Positions 47,461 to 57,701 of a stretch of 64,000 nucleotides of DNA are shown here, piece after piece. Below the pieces are notes generated by a model, which made no database searches, was not told where the DNA came from, and saw only the letters and a list, made by a program, of their open reading frames with translations. Made by a program: the position numbers and the translations under genes. The stretch comes from Cryptomeria japonica (Eukaryota; Streptophyta; Pinopsida; Cupressales; Cupressaceae). Where the stretch lies: NCBI RefSeq assembly GCF_030272615.1, contig NC_081410.1, positions 122,016,640 to 122,080,639 of the forward strand. Reading direction: 5' to 3'. Every line of letters starts with the position of its first letter. Position 1 is the first letter of the stretch.

Positions 47461-47989
47461 CCTAATTGTCTGATAATTAAAAATAATTATTTTTAAGAAA
47501 TTAATTAATTAATTCACACCATTAATTATTTTTATCAATTAATTATGTCCCTTAATTCAATTCTTAGTGCACCATTAACTTATTTATTTTTTAATTATTT
47601 AATTAATTAGTAATTCTTTTATTTGTATGAGTCACACAACATAATCTTGCCACAACATACTACCATAGCATTGTTAATCAATAACGATAATATATTATTG
47701 ACATCAAATAATTAAACATGCCAACAATTAATTTTATATTGGAAACAAGCACCGTAGAAGTAAAAAATTGTAATCTTGCATATCACATAATCTATCTATC
47801 AGCATTTTAATTAAATATCTTGTATATTCATTGAAATATTCTACACAAATGAGTTGGGAATGACGGATGTTACCAAAAATACTTAATGTAGTATTTTTTA
47901 ATTCTTATGCAATTCCCAAATCAAAAGGGGAATGGGCCACGTAGAATGGTATTAGCTTGTTTAAAATTTTAAATCAATGCCTAAAATAA
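47461..47989. other. AT-rich flank with TTAATTAATTAA runs
   Basis: Non-coding. AATAA at 47985-47989 would be the left target-site copy of the outer element; the matching right copy lies outside the window. Confidence 0.4.
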
Positions 47990-49097
47990 TGATCTGAATT
48001 ATTTTGTCTATTGGGGGACAATATCAGACTAAGATTTGGTGGTAACGTAAACACATAATAATCCATGTTAAAGATTCATTTTATTCAATATATGAAAAAT
48101 CCATACAACTTGGGCAAACCCATAAGAGAGATGTGATGCAAAGCATCCAAGGAACTCAATCAATAGGGGAGATCTTTCTCCCAACTCACCTACACGATAA
48201 GGTGGTAACTCCCTAAAACCTCACAAGACCCCTCACAAGGTTATTAGTACTCACAAGGTACAATACATCAAAACCACACTCATGCTTCTTAACATCTCTT
48301 CAACCATTGATATATCTTGGACTAGGTTTGTACAACTTGCCGAAGTCCACATTAAGGACTTCCAACAACCAAATCACACCTAAACCCACTAAATTCCATT
48401 CACACAAGAACCATTCCCAATAGGTCTACCAATTGTGCATTGTCTCAACTCTCAAGCCAAGTAACTACTCACCCTTTCAAAGGACTTCATAACACCCTTG
48501 AGGACTCCCCTCTACTTAGTCCAAACACCAACCTACCCCTCCCATCCACCCTAGAGGTCTTAACAAAGTTTATTGCAGAGTGACTGTTTTTAGGACAGTC
48601 ACACAAACGTGGGGATAGACAAACTATGTGGATTCTCCTCACTTCATGGGGCCTTGTTGTGACCATTTCACACATCGCCCCATCGCAAATGGGGACCCCT
48701 CTTTTTGCTCGTTTTTCGTTCGTTTTCGCTTTCGTTTTTAGGATTTTGTTAGTCGGTTAGTTGTCTGGATTTAGGGTCAAGCCTTAGGGTTTTTATTTTT
48801 GTCTTTTCAGGCCAAAATCCAGTCATTTTTGAGAGCTTTTGAGCTTCCTTTTCTAGGATGCAAATTTTGAATGCAATGAATTCGCCAGAATGGTTTAATG
48901 TTCAATTGGAATGTTGATGCAGAGCTTAAATTTGTCTAAGTGTTGAGGAAAAAGTGTGAATTTTTGTCCAATTGAATATTTTGACTAAATTTTGACTTTT
49001 TTGATCTTTGATCCTGGGCATTGGAAATGGTTTGTTTTTCCCTTGTGAAGTGTTAAAATGTGAAAAATCATGTTATTTTGCCCTGTAGGAGCAAAAT

Positions 49098-50860
49098 CGC
49101 TCCTGTCCCTCAGTGAAGGACGGGAGCTCATTTTCAAATATCTCACTATTCCTGCAGAGTCAAGACGGATTTCAAATTGGAAGTGATGGAGAACGGCGAG
49201 ATCTTTCCATTGAATATAAATTGAAGATTTTCATGAGCACCAAAACGCCTCCAGGGGGAAAATCGCTCCTGTCCCTCAGTGAAGGACCGGAGCTACAAAT
49301 CAGATTTTGCCTTGTCCTTGCGAGATTTCGTTGACTTGATGATTTGAAGAGGTCCAAAGGAAGATACTTTACCAAATGAATATAATTTGAGATGCAAAAA
49401 TGGAGGAGAATGGTCCAGAATGCAAAGTTCGCTCCTGTCCCTCAGGAAGGGACCAGGGCGAAGTACCTTATAGCTCCCGTCCCTCTCCCAGGGACCAGAG
49501 CGATATCCTTCATTAGGCAAGATCCAGGCAAAAATCAAGGCAAGTTTACGTTCAAAGGCAAGGAAAAGCATGAGATGAACTCATTGAATACAAATTGAAG
49601 ATTTTTAAACGTCCACATGGGTCCCAAAAGATCCAGTTCGCTCCTGTCCCTCAGGAAGGGACCAGAGCGATTTTTGTTATAATTGATTTTCTTGCCAACT
49701 TACAAACGATGTCAAGGCATGGATGAATGGAGTAGACCATGATGAATCCATTGAATATAAATTTGGAACCTGACAAAATGGAATGAAGGCCACAAGAGAT
49801 GGATCGCTCCTGTCCCTCTCCAAGGGACCAGGGCGATACAATGGTTATATTGTCTTTTACTTAAGTTTGAAACCGATCCAAGTCAGGACAAGGAGGCAAA
49901 GGACATTTCAAGGCATTTTCATCGAGCACAAACACTTAAAGGTCATCACAATGAGGAAATTCGCACCCTAAGACCTAGTTCGCTCTTGTCCCTCAGGAAG
50001 GGACCAGAGCGATGTTGGATATATTGGCCACTTCATGCAAGATTTACGTAAGGTCAAAGTTTTGCGAGATTGTAGAAGGTCCATGGTATGATAGGAAGGT
50101 GATACACGAAGATTTCAAACGTAAAATAATCACCAAAATGAACATAGGGACCATATCGCTCCTGTCCCTCTCCAAGGGACCAGGGCGATTTGCCTTGGAC
50201 TCTCCATTTTGTTTCAAATGCGTGCTAAGTCAAGACTTCACAAGATCATACAAGGTTCAAGACATCATTTGAAGATCACATGCAAGTGTTTTGAACGTCC
50301 AAACATCGTCAAACATGCTAAAAGCTCACATCGCTCCTGTCCTTTGGACAAGGACCAAGGCGATCCCATCAAAAACACTCATATTCCTTCAAAGTCGAGG
50401 CAAAGCAAGGATGGGCATGGTAAAGGACGGCGTTTGGAAGGCATCACAACAAAGATTGAAGTTTAAAGTTACTAAGATTATGGAGAAAGACATGGATCGC
50501 TCCTGTCCCTCTCCAAGGGACAAGGGCGATGATCCCTCTAAATGTCCAAACACCACATGCAAACAAATGGAACAAGCGTAGAAGAAATGAGCAAAGATGG
50601 TATTCGCTTCACAAATGAAAGATCGAAGATCAAAGATGCATATTGAACGTGAGAACATGGAGATCGCTCCTGTCCTTTAGACAAGGACCAGGGCGATGAA
50701 CACCCAAAGGCACTTATGCGCACATGCAAGGCAATCAAATTCGAAGGATCCATCAAAATGATCGATATTGAACGTGGGAAGGAAGGAGATGAACGTTAAA
50801 ATTGCAAGAATTATGACAAAATCTTGGATCGCTCCTGTCCCTCTCCAAGGGACCAGGGCG
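49098..50860 (+). repeat. Twelve-copy array of ~31-bp imperfect palindromes at ~166/176-bp steps
   Basis: Arms CGCTCCTGTCCCT and AGGGACCAGGGCG pair with one or two G.T or mismatched positions. Starts: 49098, 49264, 49430, 49473, 49639, 49805, 49981, 50157, 50332, 50498, 50665 and 50830. Steps are 166, 166, 43, 166, 166, 176, 176, 175, 166, 167 and 165. The loops form two alternating classes from copy 3 on: CAGGA, CTCC(C/A), CAGGA, CTCCA, CAGGA, CTCCA, TTTGGACA, CTCCA, TTTAGACA, CTCCA. The intervening DNA is diverged but shares words such as CATTGAATATAAATTGAAGA and GAACGT. So it is an old tandem repeat whose palindrome has stayed conserved. Confidence 0.9.
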
Positions 50861-51189
50861 ATGAGGTACGTCCCTTTCATTTTCATAATTTTGGCGCCAA
50901 ATAAACATTTCAAATTTTCCTTAAATGCTAAGTTCGATAAAATTGAAAATCCATTTAAACTAGCATTTAATATGGCGTTGATCATTTATTAATTATTTTT
51001 GCCTTTATTTAAAAATCGAAATTTGCAAATTAAAAAACGCAAGGCATTTAATAATTAATTAATTAATTAATAAAAAAAATCGCATGGAGCGCTCATTTAA
51101 GTAAGTCGGCCTTGTTATTTTATTGAAAATCATTTAAAAATGGTTTTATTTTCCAAGTCGGCCTTGAGGGTAAGTTGCAATGCAAGCGC

Positions 51190-51198
51190 TATATATGG
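51190..51198 (+). promoter_or_regulatory. TATA-like box upstream of aORF copy iii
   Basis: TATATATGG about 590 bp before the ORF start and 330 bp after the last hairpin. A splice-like pair (GAG|GTATGG near 51563, T-run plus TAG near 51664) may define a leader intron. Another inverted repeat (AGGAAATGATAA...TTATCATGATGTTTCCT, 51664-51714, with CTCTAGAG twice inside) lies between it and the ATG. Confidence 0.4.
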
Positions 51199-51784
51199 AG
51201 GGTGAAAATAATCATTTTCACATAATCATTTTTAGCCTTCTACATGCGATCTTGAGGAGAAAGAAGGAAGTGCGAGGTGTGTTTGAAGGAGTGCGAATTC
51301 CATCCAAGGTGGCGCTAATATCATCTAGGGTGGTGCGAACTTGAAGACTTCATTGGAGCGAATTTGCCAAGGATTGAAGACTACGTCAAAGGCGAACTTG
51401 AGGATCCATTTGAGCAATTTGTCAAGGATGCAATTGAAGATCACGTTTAATCCAAAGGTGGCGAAGTTGATCTTTTGAGGAGATAATATTGAAGATCATT
51501 TATACCTCAATTTTGCCTAGGCGATCTTTTCCTTTTTGCATTCTAGAGTTAGCTCTCTATTGAGGTATGGCGATTTGATTTTATTGCTTTATTTTATTGA
51601 TCGTCATATTTTAAGTTTTGAATTTTGAATCTCTTAGCTCAATCATCGTTGTTTTTTTTTTTAGGAAATGATAACTCTAGAGACTTACTCTAGAGACTTA
51701 TCATGATGTTTCCTAAAAACTTCTCTCTCTAATCTATGTTATTTATTGCAAAATCTAGTTCTCATAATGAAATGTTGTGTAGGT

Positions 51785-54289
51785 ATGGCGACCCCGAAGG
51801 CGGGAGCATCCACCAGTCGCTCAGCTCTCATGAAAGAAGATCAGAAGACCGAAGAAGTGGAGACCAAGATCGTGTCGAAGTGGAGCAACATTGGAGATAC
51901 AAACTTGGGGAACTTTAGCACGAAGAAGTTTCGAGAGGTCCCTTACATTGGCAAGCCATCACCTGTCGCCCGGAGAATAATAGAGAGTGGCATCATCAAG
52001 GCGGCCGGTTTTTCTCCAGCTATTCAGTGCCACGAGTTGATGATCGAGTGTGCCCGTCACTACAATCCACAGTCCAGGACAATTGTGTCCAATGAGGGAA
52101 ACACTTTGGCGTACCTTTCAGAGGAAGCTATAAGTGAAGCTTTCCATCTTCCAGAGCACAGGGACATGATATATAAGAGCATTGAAGGAGCCAGATCAGT
52201 GTACGATGATGATCCAGATGCTTGCCTAAGCATAATCAACAAGAATTGGCTACTCAAGAGTCGTCCCCGTCTAAGCAAGGTACCGAACACACCGCACCGG
52301 ATTGATTTCCAGGAGGAATACAGAGATTTGATTACTATGCTCAACCGAGTTACAGGAGCACCTCATGCCTTCTATTTTGAGAAGTGGATGTTTTACTTCA
52401 TCCAGGTGATTGTTCAAGGAAAGGGTACGATACATTGGGCTAGGATAATTAGCCATTGCTTAGACGTACAGTTGAGGAGACTCAGGGCTACTAAGTCCTT
52501 CCACATGAGTTCATACGTCATCTATGCTTTGATCAGGAATGTTGAGTACGCAGGACTATCTCACAGAGGAGTGATTGGAAGAGGACTCGACGAGGTCAGA
52601 GCTTGTGAATCCTATGCCTACTTACATCATCCGCCAGGGAAAAACTACAAGTTAGTTAATGATACTTTCACGATGAACATCACAAGGACGTTGCAAGGTG
52701 GGATTCACAACCGATTATCTCAGGATGCCCAGGAATTCATCAAAAGGTACGGTGCTTGGTTCATTCAGTTTCCCAAATTCACTTACATTAGAGTGCATGG
52801 ATGTCCTTTACCTCCGTACATGTTGCCAAGGTATCCGACAGACAGAATTGTGTTACTTGAGGTAACAAGGCAGTTGGCAGCATATGTGAAGGCATTCAGA
52901 CACAGACATCAGAATGGAGTTCAGGTACCTATTATTTTGGGTAATTCAGTTGAGGTATGTCCTAATGTCTTAGCCATGGATGACGCAGAGAAGGAGTTAG
53001 CCTTGTATTCTTTTTCATCTTTTGCTTGGAGAAATAGCTTTGATCCACATGGACATTTGGAGGAGACGGTCGGTAGAAGATTTAGACATGAGCATCAGAT
53101 TGAGGATTTTATGATGAACCTCCTAGATGATCTTGAAGTGAAACGAAAGATACATTCTAGATTGCCTTTGGATTTCATCAGGAAATGCAGGATTTACAGA
53201 GTGGCCGACCAAGCTCAGGACAATGGCAGACATATCCAGTCTTCCTATGATAGAGAAAGCAAAACAATAAGGTTGGATTGGAATGAGCCCGAGGTCGTGG
53301 ATTTAGATGCTTTGATGGCACCAGTCTTGTCTTGTACTCGCAGATGGGTAGACGTTCAGCATCAGAAGTTGAGAGAACAAGGCGTAGCTATGTCTTTTAC
53401 TTTGGAAGAGAAACCAGCCGAAGGTGGAGCAAGTGTGAGTGAAGGCAATCCCAATCCTAGGAATTCAGGTGAAGGTAGCCTTCGATGTGCCAGTGAGGGC
53501 AATCTCCATCCGAGAGGTTCGAAGAGAAAGGAAAGATCAGAAAAGAAAGAGTCTTCCAAGAAAAAGCAAGGTGCCAACAAAGATCAAACACCAGGTACTT
53601 CTTCTAGATCAGAGAATAGAACAATTCAAGTAGAAGAATCCATGGAGTCTATGGTACAGAATGACAGACAGGAGGAAGGACAGGCACAGCATGTTTCGTC
53701 AGATGGATCTCTCCAAGACTATGAGTTGGATGAAGACAAAGAAGACAATGAAATGACATCTCCTCCCAGACAAGAAGAAATAGTGCATAAAGAGATTCAA
53801 GTTCAAGAGACAAGATCGAATATCCCAGATTGGTTGAAGGAAAGATTGACTAAGGTGATCGTAGTAGAAGACGAGGACAATGCAATTGATTTAGAGAGCC
53901 TTGTTGGACGCTCACATGAAGTAACAGAAAAGAAGAAGGCTACCAAGATGTCCAAGATGATTCGAGATGAGACTAGATCCAGAAAACTGCAGATAGCTAC
54001 ACCGGCAGCAGACAAATATGAGGGTGAAATCCTAGCAGAGGAATATGATATACAGACTTTTGAGTTAGGACCATCCACCGCAGAGCAGACTTTAGATGAT
54101 GCCACCGACACATTTGAAGCATTGAAGGACAAGCTTAGAGAAGAAGTGGAAAAGAATAGAAAGCTTGAGAGAGAGGTCGGTGCATGGAGGACATATTTCA
54201 GTCACATCAATGAACCTTTGGGACGTCAGGATCCAGTTAGATCACCAGTGCAGGCATTGCCCCTTCAATCGATCAATGAAGCAGAATGA
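51785..54289 (+). CDS. aORF copy iii, first segment (834 aa from the preferred ATG)
   Basis: Preferred ATG at 51785 (MATPKAGASTSRS). An earlier in-frame ATG at 51746 lies in what looks like leader. Residues about 60-400 form a globular domain with CHELMIECARHYNPQSR, LSEEAISEAFHLPEHRD, WMFYFIQVIVQGKGTIHWAR and LRRLRATKSFHMSSYVIYAL. Then come a Gly/Ser/Asn repeat (two SEGN words), a basic nuclear-signal-like stretch KRKERSEKKESSKKKQ (about residues 578-594), an acidic region, and a heptad segment FEALKDKLREEVEKNRKLER near residue 780. It has no protease, integrase, RT or knuckle. Frame integrity over 2.5 kb, against general decay around it, suggests a recent copy or past selection. Homologous to copy i; function unknown. 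Confidence 0.8.
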   Translation: MATPKAGASTSRSALMKEDQKTEEVETKIVSKWSNIGDTNLGNFSTKKFREVPYIGKPSPVARRIIESGIIKAAGFSPAIQCHELMIECARHYNPQSRTIVSNEGNTLAYLSEEAISEAFHLPEHRDMIYKSIEGARSVYDDDPDACLSIINKNWLLKSRPRLSKVPNTPHRIDFQEEYRDLITMLNRVTGAPHAFYFEKWMFYFIQVIVQGKGTIHWARIISHCLDVQLRRLRATKSFHMSSYVIYALIRNVEYAGLSHRGVIGRGLDEVRACESYAYLHHPPGKNYKLVNDTFTMNITRTLQGGIHNRLSQDAQEFIKRYGAWFIQFPKFTYIRVHGCPLPPYMLPRYPTDRIVLLEVTRQLAAYVKAFRHRHQNGVQVPIILGNSVEVCPNVLAMDDAEKELALYSFSSFAWRNSFDPHGHLEETVGRRFRHEHQIEDFMMNLLDDLEVKRKIHSRLPLDFIRKCRIYRVADQAQDNGRHIQSSYDRESKTIRLDWNEPEVVDLDALMAPVLSCTRRWVDVQHQKLREQGVAMSFTLEEKPAEGGASVSEGNPNPRNSGEGSLRCASEGNLHPRGSKRKERSEKKESSKKKQGANKDQTPGTSSRSENRTIQVEESMESMVQNDRQEEGQAQHVSSDGSLQDYELDEDKEDNEMTSPPRQEEIVHKEIQVQETRSNIPDWLKERLTKVIVVEDEDNAIDLESLVGRSHEVTEKKKATKMSKMIRDETRSRKLQIATPAADKYEGEILAEEYDIQTFELGPSTAEQTLDDATDTFEALKDKLREEVEKNRKLEREVGAWRTYFSHINEPLGRQDPVRSPVQALPLQSINEAE

Positions 54290-55015
54290 TTCAGGAACCT
54301 GGTCCAGCGTACATGTAGTTGGATGGATAGATCTCATACAGTGGCCATAGAGTTTGTTACAAGGATGACGAAGATTATTCATCAGGCTATCCAAGTTCTT
54401 GAGATAATCCACAGATTGATGGTATCAGTAGCTGCATTTGCCCATACCAAGGACGTTATCATCCCTGTCTTGAAAGTAATAAGACATACATCCAGAAGAA
54501 TTTTAGCACAGGAGAGGATCTTGGAAGGTGATTCTCACAGTTTATTTCAGTGGTCAACCTTACTCCATATAAAGAGTGTTCTCTTCGAGGACATCAGTGC
54601 TAGATGTGGTCAAGTTGAGGAGGTGATCAATCCGATCCAGGACAGAGTATTTGAGGTACTTCGTACCATTCTTGGCAGAAGGATCGAGGTCGAGACAGAT
54701 GTGGATATGCAAGAATTTGAGGATAGAATCAAGATCATCTTTCGCAAGGACGCAGATGTTACAGATGAACAGTATGATCAGATGTACGCCACCATGCTCC
54801 TGATTGATAGAACGAAGGAACTTGAACCTACTTGGGACGCAGCTCTTCTAGATGCATTCGATCAGATCATCCACTTAGAAGAAAGTATCAAGAATCTTCC
54901 CAAGATTCCAATCACAGAAATCGAAGGAATCGTGACAAAATTCATTGCATATGCTAAGAAAGAGAATTGGAAAGGGAATAAGATTCTAGATGAAAGGTTG
55001 TTACAGATGACATGA
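54290..55015 (+). CDS. aORF copy iii, C-terminal segment after one in-frame TGA
   Basis: The same frame continues past TGA (54287-54289) for 241 more codons to TGA at 55013-55015. It is mostly helical: TMLLIDRTKELEPTWDAALL and LEESIKNLPKIPITEIEGI. With it, the total (~1,076 codons) matches the length of copies i and ii. The TGA may be a decayed CGA (GAA-TGA-TTC context), a programmed readthrough, or the natural end of a shorter protein. Confidence 0.65.
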   Translation, partial: FRNLVQRTCSWMDRSHTVAIEFVTRMTKIIHQAIQVLEIIHRLMVSVAAFAHTKDVIIPVLKVIRHTSRRILAQERILEGDSHSLFQWSTLLHIKSVLFEDISARCGQVEEVINPIQDRVFEVLRTILGRRIEVETDVDMQEFEDRIKIIFRKDADVTDEQYDQMYATMLLIDRTKELEPTWDAALLDAFDQIIHLEESIKNLPKIPITEIEGIVTKFIAYAKKENWKGNKILDERLLQMT

Positions 55016-55111
55016 CATCTTATTTCTCATTGGTTGATACCTCCTAGGTTTTTGTGCCAAATTTAATATTTGGTTATGTATTTAATATTGTTCAGTAAAA
55101 AGGAGGTCATT
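55016..55111 (+). other. 3' non-coding and purine tract of copy iii element
   Basis: AGTAAAAAGGAGGTCATT precedes the LTR start; AAAAAGGAGG (55097-55106) is the likely plus-strand primer. Confidence 0.5.
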
Positions 55112-56082
55112 TGTAACAAACCCTAATTAGGGTTTAGGTGTCATGATCTTGTCCGTTGATTTACTTTCAATCTGGACCTTTCATTGTAACTGGGGATGCT
55201 ATTTATACCCCCATTTTTCATTTCATTTGGTAATAGTGAATAGTGTAATAGAGAGTCAATAGAGTAAGAGTCAATAGTTGATGTAAGAGAGATTAGAGTT
55301 AGAAGCAATTTTATTTTGTAGTAAGATTGAGTCTTGAAGAGAGAAATTCAAGTAATTGTTGTACATGATGACTTGGAAATCAATAAAATATTGAAGTTAT
55401 GGTGTTTTGTTGCAAATTTCTTGAGTTATCTTCATGGTTGTTTGATACACTTGAATCGTGCTCAATCGAAGTAGTTGGTTAATTTGAAAGACTAAGTGTG
55501 AGATTTGATATTTGGTAGGATTCGTAATCCAAACCACTAGCTTCTTGCTGATTGTAGGAACGCCTTGCGTGGTCGACTGGAGAACACTTTGAATCCTTAA
55601 TCTTCAATTATCATTGTGTCTTGGATATGTACCTTTGTAGTAGTGTCCCTGATCTTTGATGCATTGAATACCATTATATTACCTTAGAAGATCGCACTAA
55701 TTTCAATTGAGTTGTTATCTTATGGCAAAATTGAAGTTGGTTGAGTCTTGCCAAATCTCGTCCATACTAAGTCATTCATAGGGTTAGGCTAGATTAGACC
55801 TCTTTAAACCCTATCTTTTTGCTATTTTTTGAAAGTTCCTTTTAGTTTAGTAAAATCTTCGAGCTTTAGAATGTGTAAGACCCCTTGGAGGAAACAGCAA
55901 ATCACATCATGCCACTAAAAAGCTTGTCCACACGTAGAGACCCTACTAAAAGAACCTTGGAGTCTACCTAACTGATCCATTACGCGAATCTTCAGCAGTT
56001 AGAGACTATTTTCTCAAGAGAGGATAAGATGCCTATTGGTATTTTATTCTGTGTATGATTGTGTACAAAATACACGTCAACA
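55112..56082 (+). mobile_element. 3' LTR of the copy iii element (971 bp)
   Basis: TGTAACAAACCC...CACGTCAACA. It contains a TATA-like box (CTATTTATACCC near 55200) and AATAAA (55382-55387). It starts after a purine tract and ends exactly at the GGCCT duplication. No matching copy exists at the left end of the element. Confidence 0.65.
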
Positions 56083-57701
56083 GGCCTCCAAACACTTCAA
56101 CCATTACACGAACCTTATAGGCCTTCCAAATACCTCACATACACACCAATCCTACATCAACACTTAATTGATACTTTTATTGGAAGAAAATGTCTCACTT
56201 CACTGTCAAGATATGACAGTCATGTACTTCTTTTGGGGACAGTCACTTATGTCTACAGTTTTGTGGATGGGCAGGCCCCTAACCACTTGGAGCATGTGTG
56301 GAATACCTCTACACACTCAACTAAACCTTGTCTTGCCTTCTCACAACCAAACTTAGCATTCTTATGCCCCCACACCTCCTTCATTATCAGTTTTGACAGT
56401 CTGAGACTGCGTTTTCAGACTTTTCCTCATGGTTTGCATGTGCCAAAACGAACATGGAGTCCCTGCAAAACAAAATAAACAAAATACAATACAACAAGGC
56501 CATCCACCACATAAAAGAGCATTATTGAACGTGGAATGGCTTTGAACTCATGATTTTTCCCTCTCGGGTTACCCTAGATCAGGGTTTAAACAGTTTTTCC
56601 AAAAAATAAGACATCTCTTCCAATTCTTAATGAAATCAAATGCCACAAAAGACAAATTAAACTAGATTCACCCTCCTTCAATGCACAATCAACTCCAGGG
56701 GTGGATCAATGCATTTTAATGGTGAATGATGAGTTTGAACAGACTGTTACGTGGGAGTTCTCAGGAAAAGTGTAGTAAACAATGTAATTTTTATTGATTG
56801 TCTTCTTCCCCAATACACATCAACCTTTTCTCAAGCCGTGGAAAGGCTTATTTCATGTTCTTCATGCCTTCCCCAACGGTTATAACCAACATTTGATCTT
56901 TCATTACTAACCAACACCTAATCACCCCTTTAAACACAAAAAGTTGCATTGAGCAATTTTTGACAATATTGACAGCTTTGGCTAACTTTAATCCTAGACC
57001 CAACCTATGACTTCAATGACTCAAAAATGACACAAATAGGTTCAAATAGGTCCATAAAGACCCTTAGACACCATCAAACATCATACTTGACCTATTGAGA
57101 CATATTTTCCACATTAAGTCAATTTTGTCAATATGTGCCAACGTGGTCCCCATTAGGACTCAATATACAAACCATTAGTCTCAATGACCTTATTACATCA
57201 TATATGGACTTATTACATCTTATATGGCCTTTCAAGACCTTATTACAACTTTCATACTTCAAAACACAAAAGATTCAAAATTTGCCTCATAGAGGCTTGA
57301 TGGTAGCCTAGGTGCTCCTGTACCAAGATGTATGCCCTTAAATCTATCTAGTTTGGGAAAACTTGTAGGAGAGATGTATGCTTGAGTCCATACAAGTTAA
57401 ACAATCTCGTGGGACTTCATTTATGAGAGTTAAAAAAAATTGGCAAAGTCGACAAACGAAATATGTGTCACAACTTGACGAACTCATCACTTGACAAACT
57501 CGTCCTAAGAGTTGTACACCCATCACTCTACTTATTAGCTTCGAATTGAGCCTCTTTATACATTTTCGAGGAAACCAAAAGGTCACAACATCTATGTCTT
57601 CATTAGAAGTCGAGTGGACAACCGAAAATTGAAAGGTCATTACAGTTGATTGAAGATTAAAATATCTCACTTAATTGAAATCCTTGATTTATTTCTGATC
57701 A

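Larger units (their letters stand above)
48655..56082 (+). mobile_element. 7.4-kb aORF element (copy iii), innermost insertion
   Basis: Flanked by the perfect 5-bp duplication GGCCT (48650-48654 and 56083-56087), with TGTTG...CAACA ends. Layout: ~440 bp lead-in, 12-hairpin array (49098-50860), TATA-like box, ~590 bp leader, aORF (51785-55015 with one TGA), purine tract, 3' LTR (55112-56082). The two ends are not direct repeats of each other, so this is not a standard two-LTR element. Possible explanations are a chimera formed by template switching, a lost 5' LTR, or a chance match of the flanks. Confidence 0.65.
48134..57325. mobile_element. Solo LTR (1.76 kb) inserted in the left LTR of the outer element, itself interrupted
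   Basis: TGATGCAAAGCATCC...CTCCTGTACCA. The perfect duplication AGATG flanks it at 48129-48133 and 57326-57330. Removing the inner element (48655-56082 plus one GGCCT copy) leaves 521 + 1,238 bp with no coding region. The right part (56088-57325) is AC-rich, with short random ORFs. Removing the whole block restores a continuous outer LTR that aligns with the 59128 copy. Orientation is not determined. Confidence 0.8.

Noticed and set aside
49098-50860. CRISPR-like regular repeats
   Set aside because: Steps are regular, but spacers are diverged copies of each other, there are no cas-like genes, and the context is a plant retroelement.
55118-55145. Telomere-like CCCTAA/TTAGGG words
   Set aside because: Only two words in inverted orientation within an LTR start; no tandem array.
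56059-56478. 139-codon ORF
   Set aside because: It starts inside one LTR and crosses an insertion junction into another; no protein-like pattern.
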